Shown in pieces: positions 32,722 to 43,477 of a stretch of 64,000 bases of DNA. The notes below the pieces were generated by a model. The model was not told the DNA's origin and ran no database searches. It saw only the letters and a program-made list of their open reading frames with translations. Source of the DNA: Zasmidium citrigriseum (Eukaryota > Ascomycota > Dothideomycetes > Mycosphaerellales > Mycosphaerellaceae); NCBI GenBank assembly GCA_002786025.1, contig NHNW01000001.1, forward strand, positions 682,001 to 746,000. The letters run 5' to 3'. Every line of letters starts with the position of its first letter. The stretch's first letter is position 1. The translations under genes and the position numbers were made by a program.

Positions 32722-34650
32722 CTACTCCTCCAACGTCTTCGTCGGCACCCTCTCCACAGGCGCAGACACCGAACCCATCCTCTCCGCCTCCGCAGCATCA
32801 CTCGAGTTCCGTCCACTCGTATCCTTGCTCTCCGGCAATTTACTCCCATCCCACTTGGCACTCGTAATCGGGTTCACGCCTAGAATATACATGGTATCAA
32901 TCTCCTCCAAGCTACGGTCCTTGGTCTCGATGACGAAGAAGAAGACGATGGCGAAGAGGGCGAGGCAGCAGCCGCCGAAGACGAGCCCGTAGAGGTAGTC
33001 GATGGCGTCGGTGATGAAGCGCGTGAAGAAGGAGATGAGGAAGTTCCAGAGCCAGTTGGAGGCGGTGGCGAGGGCCATGCAGGGGGCGCGGTAGCGGGAG
33101 GGGTAGAGTTCGCCGACGACGGCCCAGACGATTGGTCCTGGAAGGAAATGTTAGCATTTGTTTGGGATGGTGTGGGTGTTGGTAATACGTACCCCAAGTA
33201 GTGGCAAAGGCGGCGATGAAGAGGCAGGAGAAGACAATCAGAACGTTGCCGGCTGCAGGAGTCGATTGAGGTTCGCTCTGGCTCAAGGCGAAGTGGCCGA
33301 CGAAAGAGTAAACCATAAAGCACTGGTCATCCGTTAGCATTAATCGTTGAAAGCGGTTGTATGCTCCTTACCATGAACATCCAGGCAGCGCCAGCCATGA
33401 GAGCGTTACGTCTGCCGCACTTCTGGACAACGTACAGGCCACCGAAAGTGCAGGCAACGTTGACGGTTCCGAGAATGATCTGGGTGACGTAGCTGTCGTT
33501 CAAGCCAGTGGCCTTGAAGATGGTCGTTCCGTAGTCTAAGATGAAAGATCAGTAAATGTCTCAAATCGGCAACATTGGTTCTGCCTGGTTGACATACAGA
33601 AGAAGAAGTTGGCACCAGTAAGCTGCTGGCCAGCCTGGAGCACGATACCAAGCACTGTTCTGTAGAACATCTTAGGACCTGTGAAGATCTCATGCCACGC
33701 AGTATCAGCACCAGCCGTCTCTTCCTCAAGCTTGACGCGGATCTCGTTGACGAGCATGTTGATCTCGCGGGAGTCGGGCTCCAGGCCGCCGAGTCTGGCG
33801 AGAGTGTTGCGGGCTTCCTCAACACGACCAACCCGGTATGCGTATCTAGGGCTCTCTGGGAGGAAGAGAATACCGGCGCCGAGGATCAGAGCCCAGAGGA
33901 AGGAGAGACCGTTGGGAATACGCCATGATGCGCTGCTGGCCTTGTCGTGGGTGCCGTAGCAGACCATCTCGGCGGTCCAGATACCGAGCGTGATAAAGAG
34001 CTGGTAAGACGAGACGAGAACACCACGGATGATGGCTGGCGAGCTCTCAGATCTGGATATCTATCATTAGCAGTGAACATCGAGAACAGGTGGCTTGTTG
34101 TACTCACTGGTACATCGGCACCAAGACCGAAAGCGATCCAATACCAAAACCATCAACAAGTCGTCCAACAGCAAATTGTGCCCAAGAGGTGTTCGAAGAG
34201 ATCTCGATAACCGTTCCAATGCAGCAGAAGAAGGCCGATGCTGAGATCGACAGTCTTCGTCCAAGAACATCCGCAATCTTTCCGGCAATCAGAGCGCCGA
34301 TGAGACATCCAGCGCAAAGCAAGGCGGTGATGGTGCCTTGTCTCACGGCAGAGAAAGTGTAGGAGCCGTCGGGTTGGAGTTCGCCGAAGCGTCGTGCGTA
34401 GTCTTCCATCTGGAAGAAACCGGAGATTTGACCAGAGACATAGCCGAACCTGCGTTGGAAGAGATTAGTACTGTGGTATGGTTGGAGCGGGAAGTGTGTT
34501 GACGTACATGAATCCACCAATGGAGGCGACCAGTCCCAGGTAAACTGCGAGGAAGGTGACCTTCTGGCCAGTAGCAGCGGTTGGAGAGGGAGCCTTCTCA
34601 AGTTGATTCGCCTGCTGAGCCTCACGCTCAGTCCGCTTGAGGAACGGCAT
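32722..34650 (-). CDS. MFS sugar (hexose-type) transporter
   Basis: This is a plasma-membrane major-facilitator permease of the sugar porter family, moving a hexose or related sugar with protons. Six exons (34650-34508, 34449-34108, 34052-33598, 33535-33372, 33322-33193, 33137-32722) join in phase to 549 aa. Family signatures are visible in order: GGFMFGYVSGQISG in helix 1, ADVLGRR, PESPRYAYRVGR, QQLTGANFFFYYGTTIF, the helix-10 region WGPIVWAVVGELYPSRYRA and ETKDRSLEEID after helix 12. All five introns are 49-62 bp with GTAYGT, GTGAGT or GTAAGG donors. The C-terminal tail is Ser/Glu-rich and may regulate turnover. Substrate cannot be fixed from sequence; QLTGANFFFYY fits glucose-type carriers. 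Confidence 0.95.
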
Positions 34651-36446
34651 GATGAACAAGCAGAACGATGAAGAGACTGCTGGAGAGAGGGCAAAGGAGG
34701 TGAAAGGAAAGTCAAAAGAAGACGAACAGACTGGACACGCGCTCCTCTTATGCTCTCCGGGGCACGCGCTTGGAGTCGTGGGGCTCTTGCAACGGAGTGC
34801 CCATGGCAAGCCCCAATGTCACGATGCAATATTCGCGGGCACGCGGGCACGCGGGATTGCAGACCTTGACGACTCGGTTGGGTCACTGCTGCGTGGTTGG
34901 AGTGGGTCGTTCAGGGTACACAGGGAAGATGTCCGTGAGGTTCGAAACGGATGGCGCTTTGCAGCCGAACGCACCAGGCTCGAAGTCTTACTCCTACCAA
35001 ACCCGTATTGGCAGCGCGATGCAGAGGTAAAAGGCTCAGGAAGGAGAGCCGAGATCCATTGGAGCTGTGACATTCTAGAAGGGGCATTTTTCGGGCCTGT
35101 CTCTGCATCTCTTGCGTTTGTTTCTACAGCTGACTTCCATTCCGTGTTCTCAATCGATCTGCCGGTCTCACAGCCGTCTCGACACCTGACGACACACGAG
35201 GTGGACCACGGCAGCCGGGCAACAGAAGCAGCACGAAGCAGGCCGGTCGCGTGGGACGTGGGAAAGATTTTGCACAGAAGTTGGCCGTGTCACGCCGTTG
35301 TTGAAAGAGAACGAAGTCGCTCGGATCGACTAGCGCGCGACGGGAGCAGGGATCTCGGGAGGCGGCGAGCTGCATTAGCGCCGGCTTTAACAGAGCCTCT
35401 GTCGATCGCGCTCGCCATCTTCGACGTCACGCTTCGAAAGACTTCGTTGTGAAGAAAACTTGGCTTGGTTAGAGATCGAGCTACAAACTTGAGGTGGTCT
35501 CGTAAATGGCATAAACTGAAAATACAGAGCTTACTATCTCAGTAAGGACGTCCATTCCCTCCTTCTATCACCTCCAAGTGGACCGTCTCAAACGATATCT
35601 CCATACCACCGCGAAGTGACCGAGATTCGGCCCACATCGAAACATCGGTCAAGGTTCTCTCAATCAAAACTCGTCGGAACGTCCAGGGCTATATTCGGAC
35701 TCGGAAGGCCAGAGCAATAGGGTCGTGCCGATGATGCCGTAGCAGCCTCACCAAGGAAGACTTCGATGCGACCTTGACGCAAAGCGTGAACAGCGAAGCT
35801 GGACATCCTTGACGTTCTTTGAAAACTAGAACAAATGACGAACACACCAAGAACTTTCATGTTTGCTGAGGAATTAAATGCAGAATTCTTGAGGGTGGAG
35901 TTTTCCACGTGCGGTCATGCTGCTGGAAGCAACGCCTCACATGGACTTCCGCCTGTTCAGGCCACGAGATGGCACCACACGTCGCATGCCTGCTCACAAT
36001 CAATGTCAAGCTTCGGGTGTCCACATTTGGGAAACGCAGAACCTGTCGCAAGGTGTCATCACTTTGCCTCGACTTCCATATCTCGGCCGACTGATGCAGC
36101 GCAGGTGGTATCAGGAACGGCGAGAACATTGATGTTCTGCAGTAGTGCTCTTTGCCTATCAGATCGATGCAGCTCAGCCATTTGGGAACCCGCCCTCGGC
36201 CCCGAATCGCTATACATATACTTCGCTCGCCACTGACACATTTTGAGACAGTGAAAGGCGTGTGAGTTCGAACATCAAATGCTACGCTGAGTACCGTATG
36301 GACACTGCCTTATGAGACCGCTCACTCATTGTACCTCTAGACCACCTAAAGACTGCAATGCGGCGCCAGAACGCCTGTGTGCCGTTGTATGCCCCCAATG
36401 CGCATCCTTTGCACAATGCTCTTAACCAGACTCGAAACATCAACGC
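34651..36446. other. long intergenic upstream of the sugar transporter
   Basis: This is the longest gap in the window (1.8 kb). The left part presumably carries the transporter's regulatory region, since sugar transporters are often strongly regulated. A short direct repeat (GCGGGCAC about three times) sits at 34837-34855. The overlapping plus-strand frame 34637-35452 runs antisense into the transporter's first exon and looks like chance. Frames at 35835-36236 are unconvincing. I see no transposon remains. Confidence 0.45.
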
Positions 36447-37736
36447 TTATGCCTGCACGCTTAGTTTGGCCATCTCGGCGGCCATGAGATCGTCATCCTT
36501 TTGTTGCGAGAGGTCCACAGTACCGTTTGCCTGCGCCTTCTCCAACACTTGCTGCAAAGAAGCATGGTTGCCGCCACGCAGGTATTCCTCGTACTCTCCA
36601 ATCCTCTTGCCAGCCTTCTCCCACCGCTCTCTGTAGGCTGTACGTCTCTTGTTGCACTCCTCCTCGAAAGCCGGCCAATACGCTGAATGATCATACTCGA
36701 AGTTGAGGTCGCCCTCGTGGTGGTTCCAGAGCTGAGCCGGTGGGACGTACTTCCGCAGGTTCTCGTTGAACTTCATCTTTTCTCTCGTGACCGGGTCGAT
36801 GAATGGGCTGATGAGTTTGAAGAAGGTGTTGACGTACCAAGGCAGCTCGCTGATCAGCGCCTTACCTAACCGCTCGGGGTTGTGACCCTGGAGAATGTTC
36901 AAGACGGCGCGAGCTTGACCAACTGTGGGGACGTTTCCACTAGAAGCGCCCTTGAAGTTGATGATCAACGCACTGTTCTCGACTCCGGGAGGCATCATGT
37001 CGATTGTACGGTCGAGCATGTAGCAAAGATGGTGGATTTGCCTGTCGGACATTTTGGTGTTCTGCTTGGCTGGATTGAGGTAGAGGCATGGTCTGGCGTC
37101 ATTGTCGAAGCCAAGCTGCACCTGCTTGCCAGTCTCATTCTCGGGACTGATGTAGTCGTGGGTGAATGTGTCTGCACCGTATTCTCTCCTCCAGCTCAGG
37201 GTCTGCTGCAGCCGCTTGAGCGCATTGGCGGTGTTCCACTTGGTTGCACGCAAATAACGTAGGAGACATTCTCTTGTCAAGAACATGCGCTCATGGTCTT
37301 GTATAGGCGCCTGCGGGGCATTCTTGGCCGTGGTAGCGGGGAGAGTTTTCCACTGCGAGACGCCAGCGAAGACAATGGCATACTTGATCTCTTGCTCGGA
37401 GGTCAATTTTGCAGGTGGCAATGGCTTAGCCGTAGCCATAGGCTTTGGTATAGGAGTCTTCAACGGGCCATTCTTCGGTGGTGTCCATTCCTCCTCTTCA
37501 CGCTCAGCGCCAGCTGAGGTTGCTGTGGCGCTGCTTGCAGGTGTGTCGGTGGAGTTCAATTGCGAGGAGGTCGATTTGAAGGAGTCGGCGGAGGCGAAAG
37601 AATCTGGGCGTGAGTTGTCGGTGCCATTAGGCGTCAGGTGCTGCGAAACAGGCAGCGAGGTACCGTCGGTGACCGGGGCCTTCTCGTCCATGATGGTCCC
37701 ATTCGAGACGTTCTCGGCATTGGCGACTTGAGCCAT
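36447..37736 (-). CDS. PDR16: Sec14-like phosphatidylinositol transfer protein (Pdr16 type)
   Basis: This is a CRAL-TRIO lipid-transfer protein. Yeast Pdr16/Sfh3 moves phosphatidylinositol and sterol, and its loss increases azole sensitivity. A single exon from the ATG at 37736 gives 429 aa. About 95 residues of Ser/Thr-rich leader and a Pro-rich linker (PPKNGPLKTPIPKPMATAKPLPP) come first. The CRAL-TRIO-N helix follows (MFLTRECLLRYLRATKWNTANALKRLQ), then the lipid-binding domain (IINFKGASSG...QARAVLNILQGHNPERLGKAL). The WYVNTFFKLISPFIDPVTREKM region is typical of the Pdr16/17 branch. The C-terminus has a charged helix. Divergent from POL12 across 937 bp. Confidence 0.85.
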   Translation of the reverse strand: MAQVANAENVSNGTIMDEKAPVTDGTSLPVSQHLTPNGTDNSRPDSFASADSFKSTSSQLNSTDTPASSATATSAGAEREEEEWTPPKNGPLKTPIPKPMATAKPLPPAKLTSEQEIKYAIVFAGVSQWKTLPATTAKNAPQAPIQDHERMFLTRECLLRYLRATKWNTANALKRLQQTLSWRREYGADTFTHDYISPENETGKQVQLGFDNDARPCLYLNPAKQNTKMSDRQIHHLCYMLDRTIDMMPPGVENSALIINFKGASSGNVPTVGQARAVLNILQGHNPERLGKALISELPWYVNTFFKLISPFIDPVTREKMKFNENLRKYVPPAQLWNHHEGDLNFEYDHSAYWPAFEEECNKRRTAYRERWEKAGKRIGEYEEYLRGGNHASLQQVLEKAQANGTVDLSQQKDDDLMAAEMAKLSVQA

Positions 37737-38673
37737 TGTGTCACACAATGTGGTGCGATCAGTCGGACGACAGTTGTTCAGCGGAGGCGGCGGCGACGGG
37801 ATGGCGGAGGTGGGATTGAACAGGCGAACCGCTTTCTTCGCCGGACGATCACGCCCTTGTGTTGGCCGATGAGGAGGATTTGTCCAAACGTCGGATAGAC
37901 TCTGGACCCTGCGTCAGCGGCACGAGGGATGGTACGACAGCTGGCGAACTCTGCTGCGCCCAGGAGATGCGAACAGCGCGAAGCCTTCCTGTCTGATGAT
38001 GATCGAGACGATGTTTTTATGGAAGAACTCACGCTGCGCGGATGAGTAAGTTTTTTTCTTATTGTAGGTGAAGTTCGGACACGGAGTCAGATAAGCCCTG
38101 CCACTGAGCTCATCATTGTTCACAACATTTACGTCCGGAAGCACGGCTTTTTGCTTGTCCGTCGAGGGCGGTGATGTCGCTTGGCATGTGGCAGACAGGC
38201 AGCGGACAGTCGCCGTCTCGCTTTCTTCCCGACGATGCCGACTGATACGATTGACACGCGCTCACGAGAGTCTGCCAGCCGCTCGCACTGCAGGCAAGTA
38301 TAGGCATCGTTCGCGATCTTGCATCTCACCGTCAGATGCGCAGGATGACTGTCCCGTGTCATATTGGAATCCCGCAGCCTCGGCGCCATCATAGCCAACG
38401 CTGTCGATGAGAATGACTGCCGCGGAATCGCATGAAGCAGCTCTATTTGGCATACAATCGAATGAAGTACTGTCCAAGAATGATCTAGATTCCAAAGTTC
38501 CAGGAAGTACATTGTAGAGGAGGCTACTTTTAGCGATAGCACGTGAATATGCCGATTGGGTTAATCGGTCGCTTAGCGTGTTTTTGAACGCGTCCTGATG
38601 CGCGTCTCCTAAAGTTGACTCTCGCTCGACATCACCTTACTGCCATTGCAACCAGCACTTCACAACGGCAACC
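37737..38673. promoter_or_regulatory. divergent promoter region, PDR16 / POL12
   Basis: The gap is 937 bp. No supported gene. Several 60-140 codon frames on both strands overlap each other without family pattern. It must hold both promoters. Confidence 0.5.
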
Positions 38674-40725
38674 ATGGCGGACCTCGAAGGACAGATCAAC
38701 AAGTGCTTCGCCGCTCCCGATTCAACGCTTCCTCAAGATGTCATGGCCGAGCTCCTCCACATCGTCCAGTTAATGTCACTCTCGCCGGAAGATCTCTACT
38801 ACAAATGGGACAGCTATGTTCTCCAGATGGGCGCCGATACCACGAGGCTCGACTACAAGACCGTACGCGACTTCAAGAAGACCCTGCAAGATGCGCTGGA
38901 GCGAGACTCGAGGAACAAACATGCAGTCAAGAACGCCGCCCAGAGGACAACTGCAACACCAAGGGCAGCTGCGGGCGGTGGTGATGTCTTTGGCATGCTG
39001 GACGGAATGGTGTCTACAACACCGGGTGCAAGAGCATCTGTGGCGAAGAGAAAGGCTGCGAACTTTGATACTCCAGCATCCAAGTCAGCGAGGAGCGGTC
39101 TGAACAGCTCTCCTGCAGACAACAAGACCCCAGCATCCACAAAGCACGCCCCGGCCGTAGCATTCGAGGAGCGAAAGAACGCCGGCGATGTTGTTGAATC
39201 TATCAACTCACATCTACCTGCAGCGACTGTCCCTGACGAGCTTCCTGCTGCAGCGCGAGTAAAGCTAAAGGCCGCATCGGATCTCCCTAAATTCGCATAC
39301 AAACCCATGGCCATGAAACTCTCAGAAGCGTCTGAAATGCTCGACGACAGGATCGATACTTTCACCGAAGCAGTACAAAAACACCATGAGTTACCTGACA
39401 GTGCATTTGGCAACCCAGCAGCACAATCCTCCGCAGAGATCGTAGCCGTGGGCCGAATTGCTTGCGATCAACCCAATGCAAAGCTCAACGCTGCTAGCAT
39501 GGTCCTGGAGACGAGCCGGCGAATGGGTGCAGGTCTGCGAATACCACTGAAGATGGACGGCATCGCTTTCGACTTCTTTCCCGGCAAGATTGTTGCGCTC
39601 AGAGGAACTAACGTCAGCGGAGAGTACTTTGCTGTCACCGAAGTGCTACCCATGCCAATGCTGCCACCTGCAGCTTCTCGACCAGACGAGATCGACGTCC
39701 ACAACAATCGTCTGACCGGAGCTGATGGAGAGACGAGGCCGCTGTCCATGCTCATTGCAAGTGGCCCTTTTACTACGGATACAGACCTATCTTTTGCACC
39801 GCTCTACACTTTACTAAACAAGGCCGAGACCGACAGAGCGGACGTCTTGATCTTGACTGGACCCTTCTTGGATTTGGAACACCCGGTCGTTGCGTCTGGC
39901 GATTTTGAACCTCATCTACCGGCTGGCACTAAAATCGAACCTGACCAAGCAACTATCGCTGATGTCTTCAAAGCCTTGATCAGCAGACCCATCCAGAGGC
40001 TTGTACAGGCCGTACCAACAATCACAATCGTCCTTGTCCCGTCGATGCGAGATGCAGTCAGCAAGCATGTGTCTTGGCCCCAAGACCGTGTTCCCAGGAT
40101 TGCTCTGGATCTGCCCAAACAAGTACAGTTCGTGGCCAATCCCATGGCTCTCTCGATGAACGACATGTTGGTTGGAATGTCATCACAAGATGTGCTGTCA
40201 GAGCTGAGGCGAGAAAACGTCTATCAAACAGCCAAGGGTCAGAACTTCAATGATGACTTCCTGGGTAGACTGTCAGGCCATATCATCGAACAGAGCCACT
40301 ACTTCCCCGTCTTCCCGCCTGCAGCCCGAGAAGACCTTCCCCGACCTACGGCGATTCCGGACGAGGTACCGGCTCCTGGCGGAGAGGAAAGGCTTGCCCT
40401 CGGTGCCAACCTGGACCTGGAGTATTTGAAGCTCGCCGACTTCTGGCAAGCAAGGCCGGACATGCTTATCCTGCCCAGCATACTAAGTCCGTTTGTGAAG
40501 GTATGACAGTTTAATCCGAGTTTGCTCCTTGCCGTGCTGACAGTTTGCTAGGTCGTCGAATCAGTCGTTTGCATCAATCCAGGCACGCTGAGCAAGAAAC
40601 GTGGTCCGGGGACATACGCTGCATTGAGTATCCAGCCCCGTGCTCTCGCCGACCACGAAAGAGAGTCCGAATACGCCACTCACAATCTGTTTGAGCGGGC
40701 ACGCGTGGAGATCACACGCATATGA
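38674..40725 (+). CDS. POL12: DNA polymerase alpha-primase subunit B
   Basis: The B subunit links the polymerase alpha catalytic subunit and primase and is needed to start DNA synthesis. Two exons (38674-40500 and 40552-40725) joined at a 51-bp intron (GTATGA...GCTAG) give 666 aa. The N-terminal helical domain (LPQDVMAELLHIVQLMSLSPEDLYYKWDSYVL) is followed by a disordered Ala/Ser linker. The OB fold (VGRIACDQPNAKLNAASMVLETS) comes next, then the inactive phosphoesterase domain (LIASGPFTTDTDLSFAPL...ADVLILTGPFLDLEHP). The second exon gives the conserved VCINPGTLSKKRGPGTYA and ends in VEITRI. The splice removes an immediate stop. Size fits the family. Confidence 0.95.
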
Positions 40726-40771
40726 TCGCTCGTTACGAATCCAGGATAGATGTAATAAGACATGCCACATT

Positions 40772-41691
40772 TCACGCAGTCTCTGCCCACGCCTCTCTCA
40801 GTCCCGTCACTCCAGGTATCAAACCGGACAGTCCCAGCACTCCCTCGCTGAACGGACTGTTCTCCTCATCAAAGAGACTGTAATGCAGACTAGGAGCAAG
40901 CCACCCCACATTCGCATACAACTCCCTCCACCACCTCTGCTCCAACTCTTTACTCTGCACCTTGACCATCTTATCATCCCCATCAACCTTCTCCGCCCCG
41001 AAATCCTCATTAAACCTCAACTGCCGCACTCTCAACAATCTCAACATCTCCAAAACCACCTCCGCCATCCAAAACCTCGAACTCCAAACCCACCATTTCG
41101 CTTCCCTGTCACTCCATCTCTGGCCTCGTAGAACGCGTTTCTTGACCAAATACGCAGCATTCTCATAGATCTGGAAACCTGTACCAGCGAAGATCTGCGC
41201 CCAAGCGAGGAGTTTGATTATCGGGTCGCGTTTGGGGTGGAGGTACATCTCTCGTGCGGATTTGTAGATGGTGATGAGGCCTCGTAATCTATCCACCACA
41301 TCAGCACCAACCCACCACAAACATCCAGTAATGCTCCCTACCTGAGGAAAGTCCTAACATCATCACACGCCTCCCCCGCGCTCTTAACCCCCGCACACCA
41401 CTCCGTCAGCCTCAAATGCGGACTCTCGATCGTCGCGACTAAAGCCTCTCCGGGAAGCATCGTCTCTGAGGCTTTACTCGCGATGGAGATTGCCAATTTC
41501 TCATATTTGTTTGTGAGGATGCGGACGAGTTGCGAGTGCACGACTGTGAGGGTGTATTGCAGGACGCAGAGGGTGGAGTTTAGGCCGGTGGTTGTGGAGA
41601 GGAGGCGCGAGAGGCGGAGGAGGAGGGTGTCGCTATGCCTAGAGGTGGCTAGAAGCAGACCCTGAAGTCTTTGGAGACGTAGGGACGACAT
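40772..41691 (-). CDS. PEX11-family peroxisome membrane protein
   Basis: Pex11 proteins shape and elongate the peroxisome membrane before fission. Two exons (41691-41342 and 41288-40772) joined by a 53-bp intron (GTAGGG...GATAG) give 288 aa. N-terminal amphipathic helices (SSLRLQRLQGLLLATSRHSDTLLLRL) precede segments rich in Leu and aromatic residues. The region YKSAREMYLHPKRDPIIKLLAWAQIFAGTGFQIYENAAYLV resembles the central part of the family, and the C-terminal third (WWRELYANVGWLAPSLHYSLFDE...GVLGLSGLIPGVTGL) its last membrane-associated part. Ascomycetes have several paralogues (Pex11, Pex11B, Pex11C); this looks like one of the divergent ones. It ends 46 bp from the stop of POL12. Confidence 0.8.
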
Positions 41692-42178
41692 CGTTGGAGG
41701 GTTTGTAGAGGAGAGACGGATGAGGAAGATGGGAACGGTGGGAATGGTGGGAGAGGTTGATGTTCACATGCTAGAGCGATTGCTTGCTAGCGTGGCGGGG
41801 ATGGAGCTCCCTTGCTGATCAGGCCATTTGGTTAGCTTCGAGAGCAATCGTTGACACGTCGGGTCGTTTGTCTTGGTGATGTCTAATTGATACCTCGGTC
41901 AGAAGATTGTCGTCATCGTCAAGGATTATTCACTGACCTGAGGCCGGAGCCTGCTCCGTCGGAGCAGCTGGCAGCTGAAGCTCTCAGAAGCTCATCAAAG
42001 CAAGCTGTCCTAATCACTCGACTCCCAACACTTGTCAGCAGATCCTCTCTGTCGACCATTTGACACCACCGTAATGCCTCAATAAAAAGTCACACATAAC
42101 AATCACGAACCTCTCCCTCACCCAATCCACACCATCCCGAACCACACCCAACACCCCGACCAACAACCACCACCCAAA
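41692..42178. promoter_or_regulatory. shared divergent promoter, PEX11-like / E2
   Basis: There are 487 bp between divergent starts. The last 90 bp before the E2 ATG are strongly C/A-rich. No specific element is claimed. Confidence 0.5.
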
Positions 42179-43039
42179 ATGTCCACCAAATCCCCCACAA
42201 TAAAACGCATCCTCAAAGAAGCCTCCGAACTCGCCTCCCAACCCAGCCCCGACTACCACGCCGCGCCCCTCGAAACAGACCTCTTCGAATGGCACTTCAC
42301 ACTCCGGGGCCCGCCCGCCCCCTCCCCCTACGCCAGCGGAATCTACCACGGCCGGATCGTCCTCCCGCCCGCCTACCCTCTCAAACCGCCCTCATTCCGC
42401 TTCCTCACACCGACAGGACGCTTCGAGGTGAATCGCGAGATTTGTCTGTCTATCAGTGGCCATCATGAGGAGACGTGGCAGCCTGCGTGGGGGATAAGGA
42501 CCGCTTTGGTCGCGATTAGGAGTTTTATGGATACGGATGCGAAGGGGCAGTTGGGCGGGATGGATGCTAGTGAGGAGGTTAGGAGGAGGTTTGCGGGCAG
42601 TAGTCGAGGGGGACGGTGTGCGGTTTGTGGGAGGACGAATGAGGAGATTATGAGGGAGCAGGATAAGGCTGTGGAAGAGATGGGTGGGGAGGGGAAGCAG
42701 GATGTTGTGCCGGAGGAATTGCGGTTGGCATATCGCGACGACCTTGGCAAAGACAAGTCAACCGAGCAGGCCAGAGCGGAGCCAGACCCATCGAAGAGCA
42801 ATCCTCCAACTGCTACAACCCCAACCCCAACAATAACACCCGCAAACACCACCTCCCCCCAACCACGACCAGCATCAGGCCCAGCACCCGTCCCACCAGC
42901 AACCGCAGCCGCCGTAGCACAGCAACAAACCCGCCGACCAACCCAACAAGAAGACGGAATCCCCGCCTGGATCGACAAAGCCATCTACGGCGTCATACTC
43001 GCCATAATTTTCCTTGTGTGGAAGAAGTACTTGCTCTAG
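42179..43039 (+). CDS. membrane-anchored ubiquitin-conjugating enzyme E2 (UBE2J type)
   Basis: This is a non-canonical E2 of the Ubc6/UBE2J class, acting at the ER membrane in ER-associated degradation. Single exon, 286 aa. The UBC fold starts at TIKRILKEASELASQPSPDYHAAPLE; the active-site cysteine is C89 in VNREICLSISGHHEETWQPAWG, where the HPN motif is altered to TPTGRFEVN as is typical for this class. After the UBC fold an unusual CAVCGR pair of cysteines occurs near residue 147. A Pro/Thr/Ala-rich linker follows, then the C-terminal tail anchor (AIYGVILAIIFLVWKKYLL). It fits UBE2J1 better than yeast Ubc6. Composition flips at about 42425 (A/C to G/T) and back near 42770. Confidence 0.93.
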   Translation: MSTKSPTIKRILKEASELASQPSPDYHAAPLETDLFEWHFTLRGPPAPSPYASGIYHGRIVLPPAYPLKPPSFRFLTPTGRFEVNREICLSISGHHEETWQPAWGIRTALVAIRSFMDTDAKGQLGGMDASEEVRRRFAGSSRGGRCAVCGRTNEEIMREQDKAVEEMGGEGKQDVVPEELRLAYRDDLGKDKSTEQARAEPDPSKSNPPTATTPTPTITPANTTSPQPRPASGPAPVPPATAAAVAQQQTRRPTQQEDGIPAWIDKAIYGVILAIIFLVWKKYLL

Positions 43040-43477
43040 AGAAGACATCGGTTTTAGGCGTTGGGGACTTGGCTGGTTGGCTGGAATGGAGCGGATTGCT
43101 GTGACTTTCCTTGTATAGACTTCTTCTTTAGATGAGATGATGATGAGAGATACCCATGAATTCGATGTTTTGAAAGAGCGCCATGTGTCCAGTTATATTC
43201 TTCGAAGTCGGCAAGAAGCGGTATCTTGGCAATCACATGCCTACCACTTCACCTGCTGACTCGCGTGAAACACACCATCAAATCCATGACGCTCAAGCAC
43301 ATTGGTCTCAGCGACTGTATCATTTCCAGCGACTGCTCATGTACTTCTAATCCCATGTACTTCCATGCTCCCTCATATCTTCATCACGCCATGCTATGAT
43401 TACAACAGTCAACAAAAAGCAAAAAGCCCGAACGACCGCAAAAAGTCCATCCTCCTGTCCCAAATGCATGCACTCGC
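43040..43477. other. convergent 3' region
   Basis: No gene is supported; 3' ends of the E2 gene and of the disordered-protein gene. Confidence 0.5.

Noticed and set aside
34637..35452. 271-codon plus-strand frame upstream of the sugar transporter
   Set aside because: It overlaps the transporter's first exon in antisense and shows no family pattern; composition is not gene-like.
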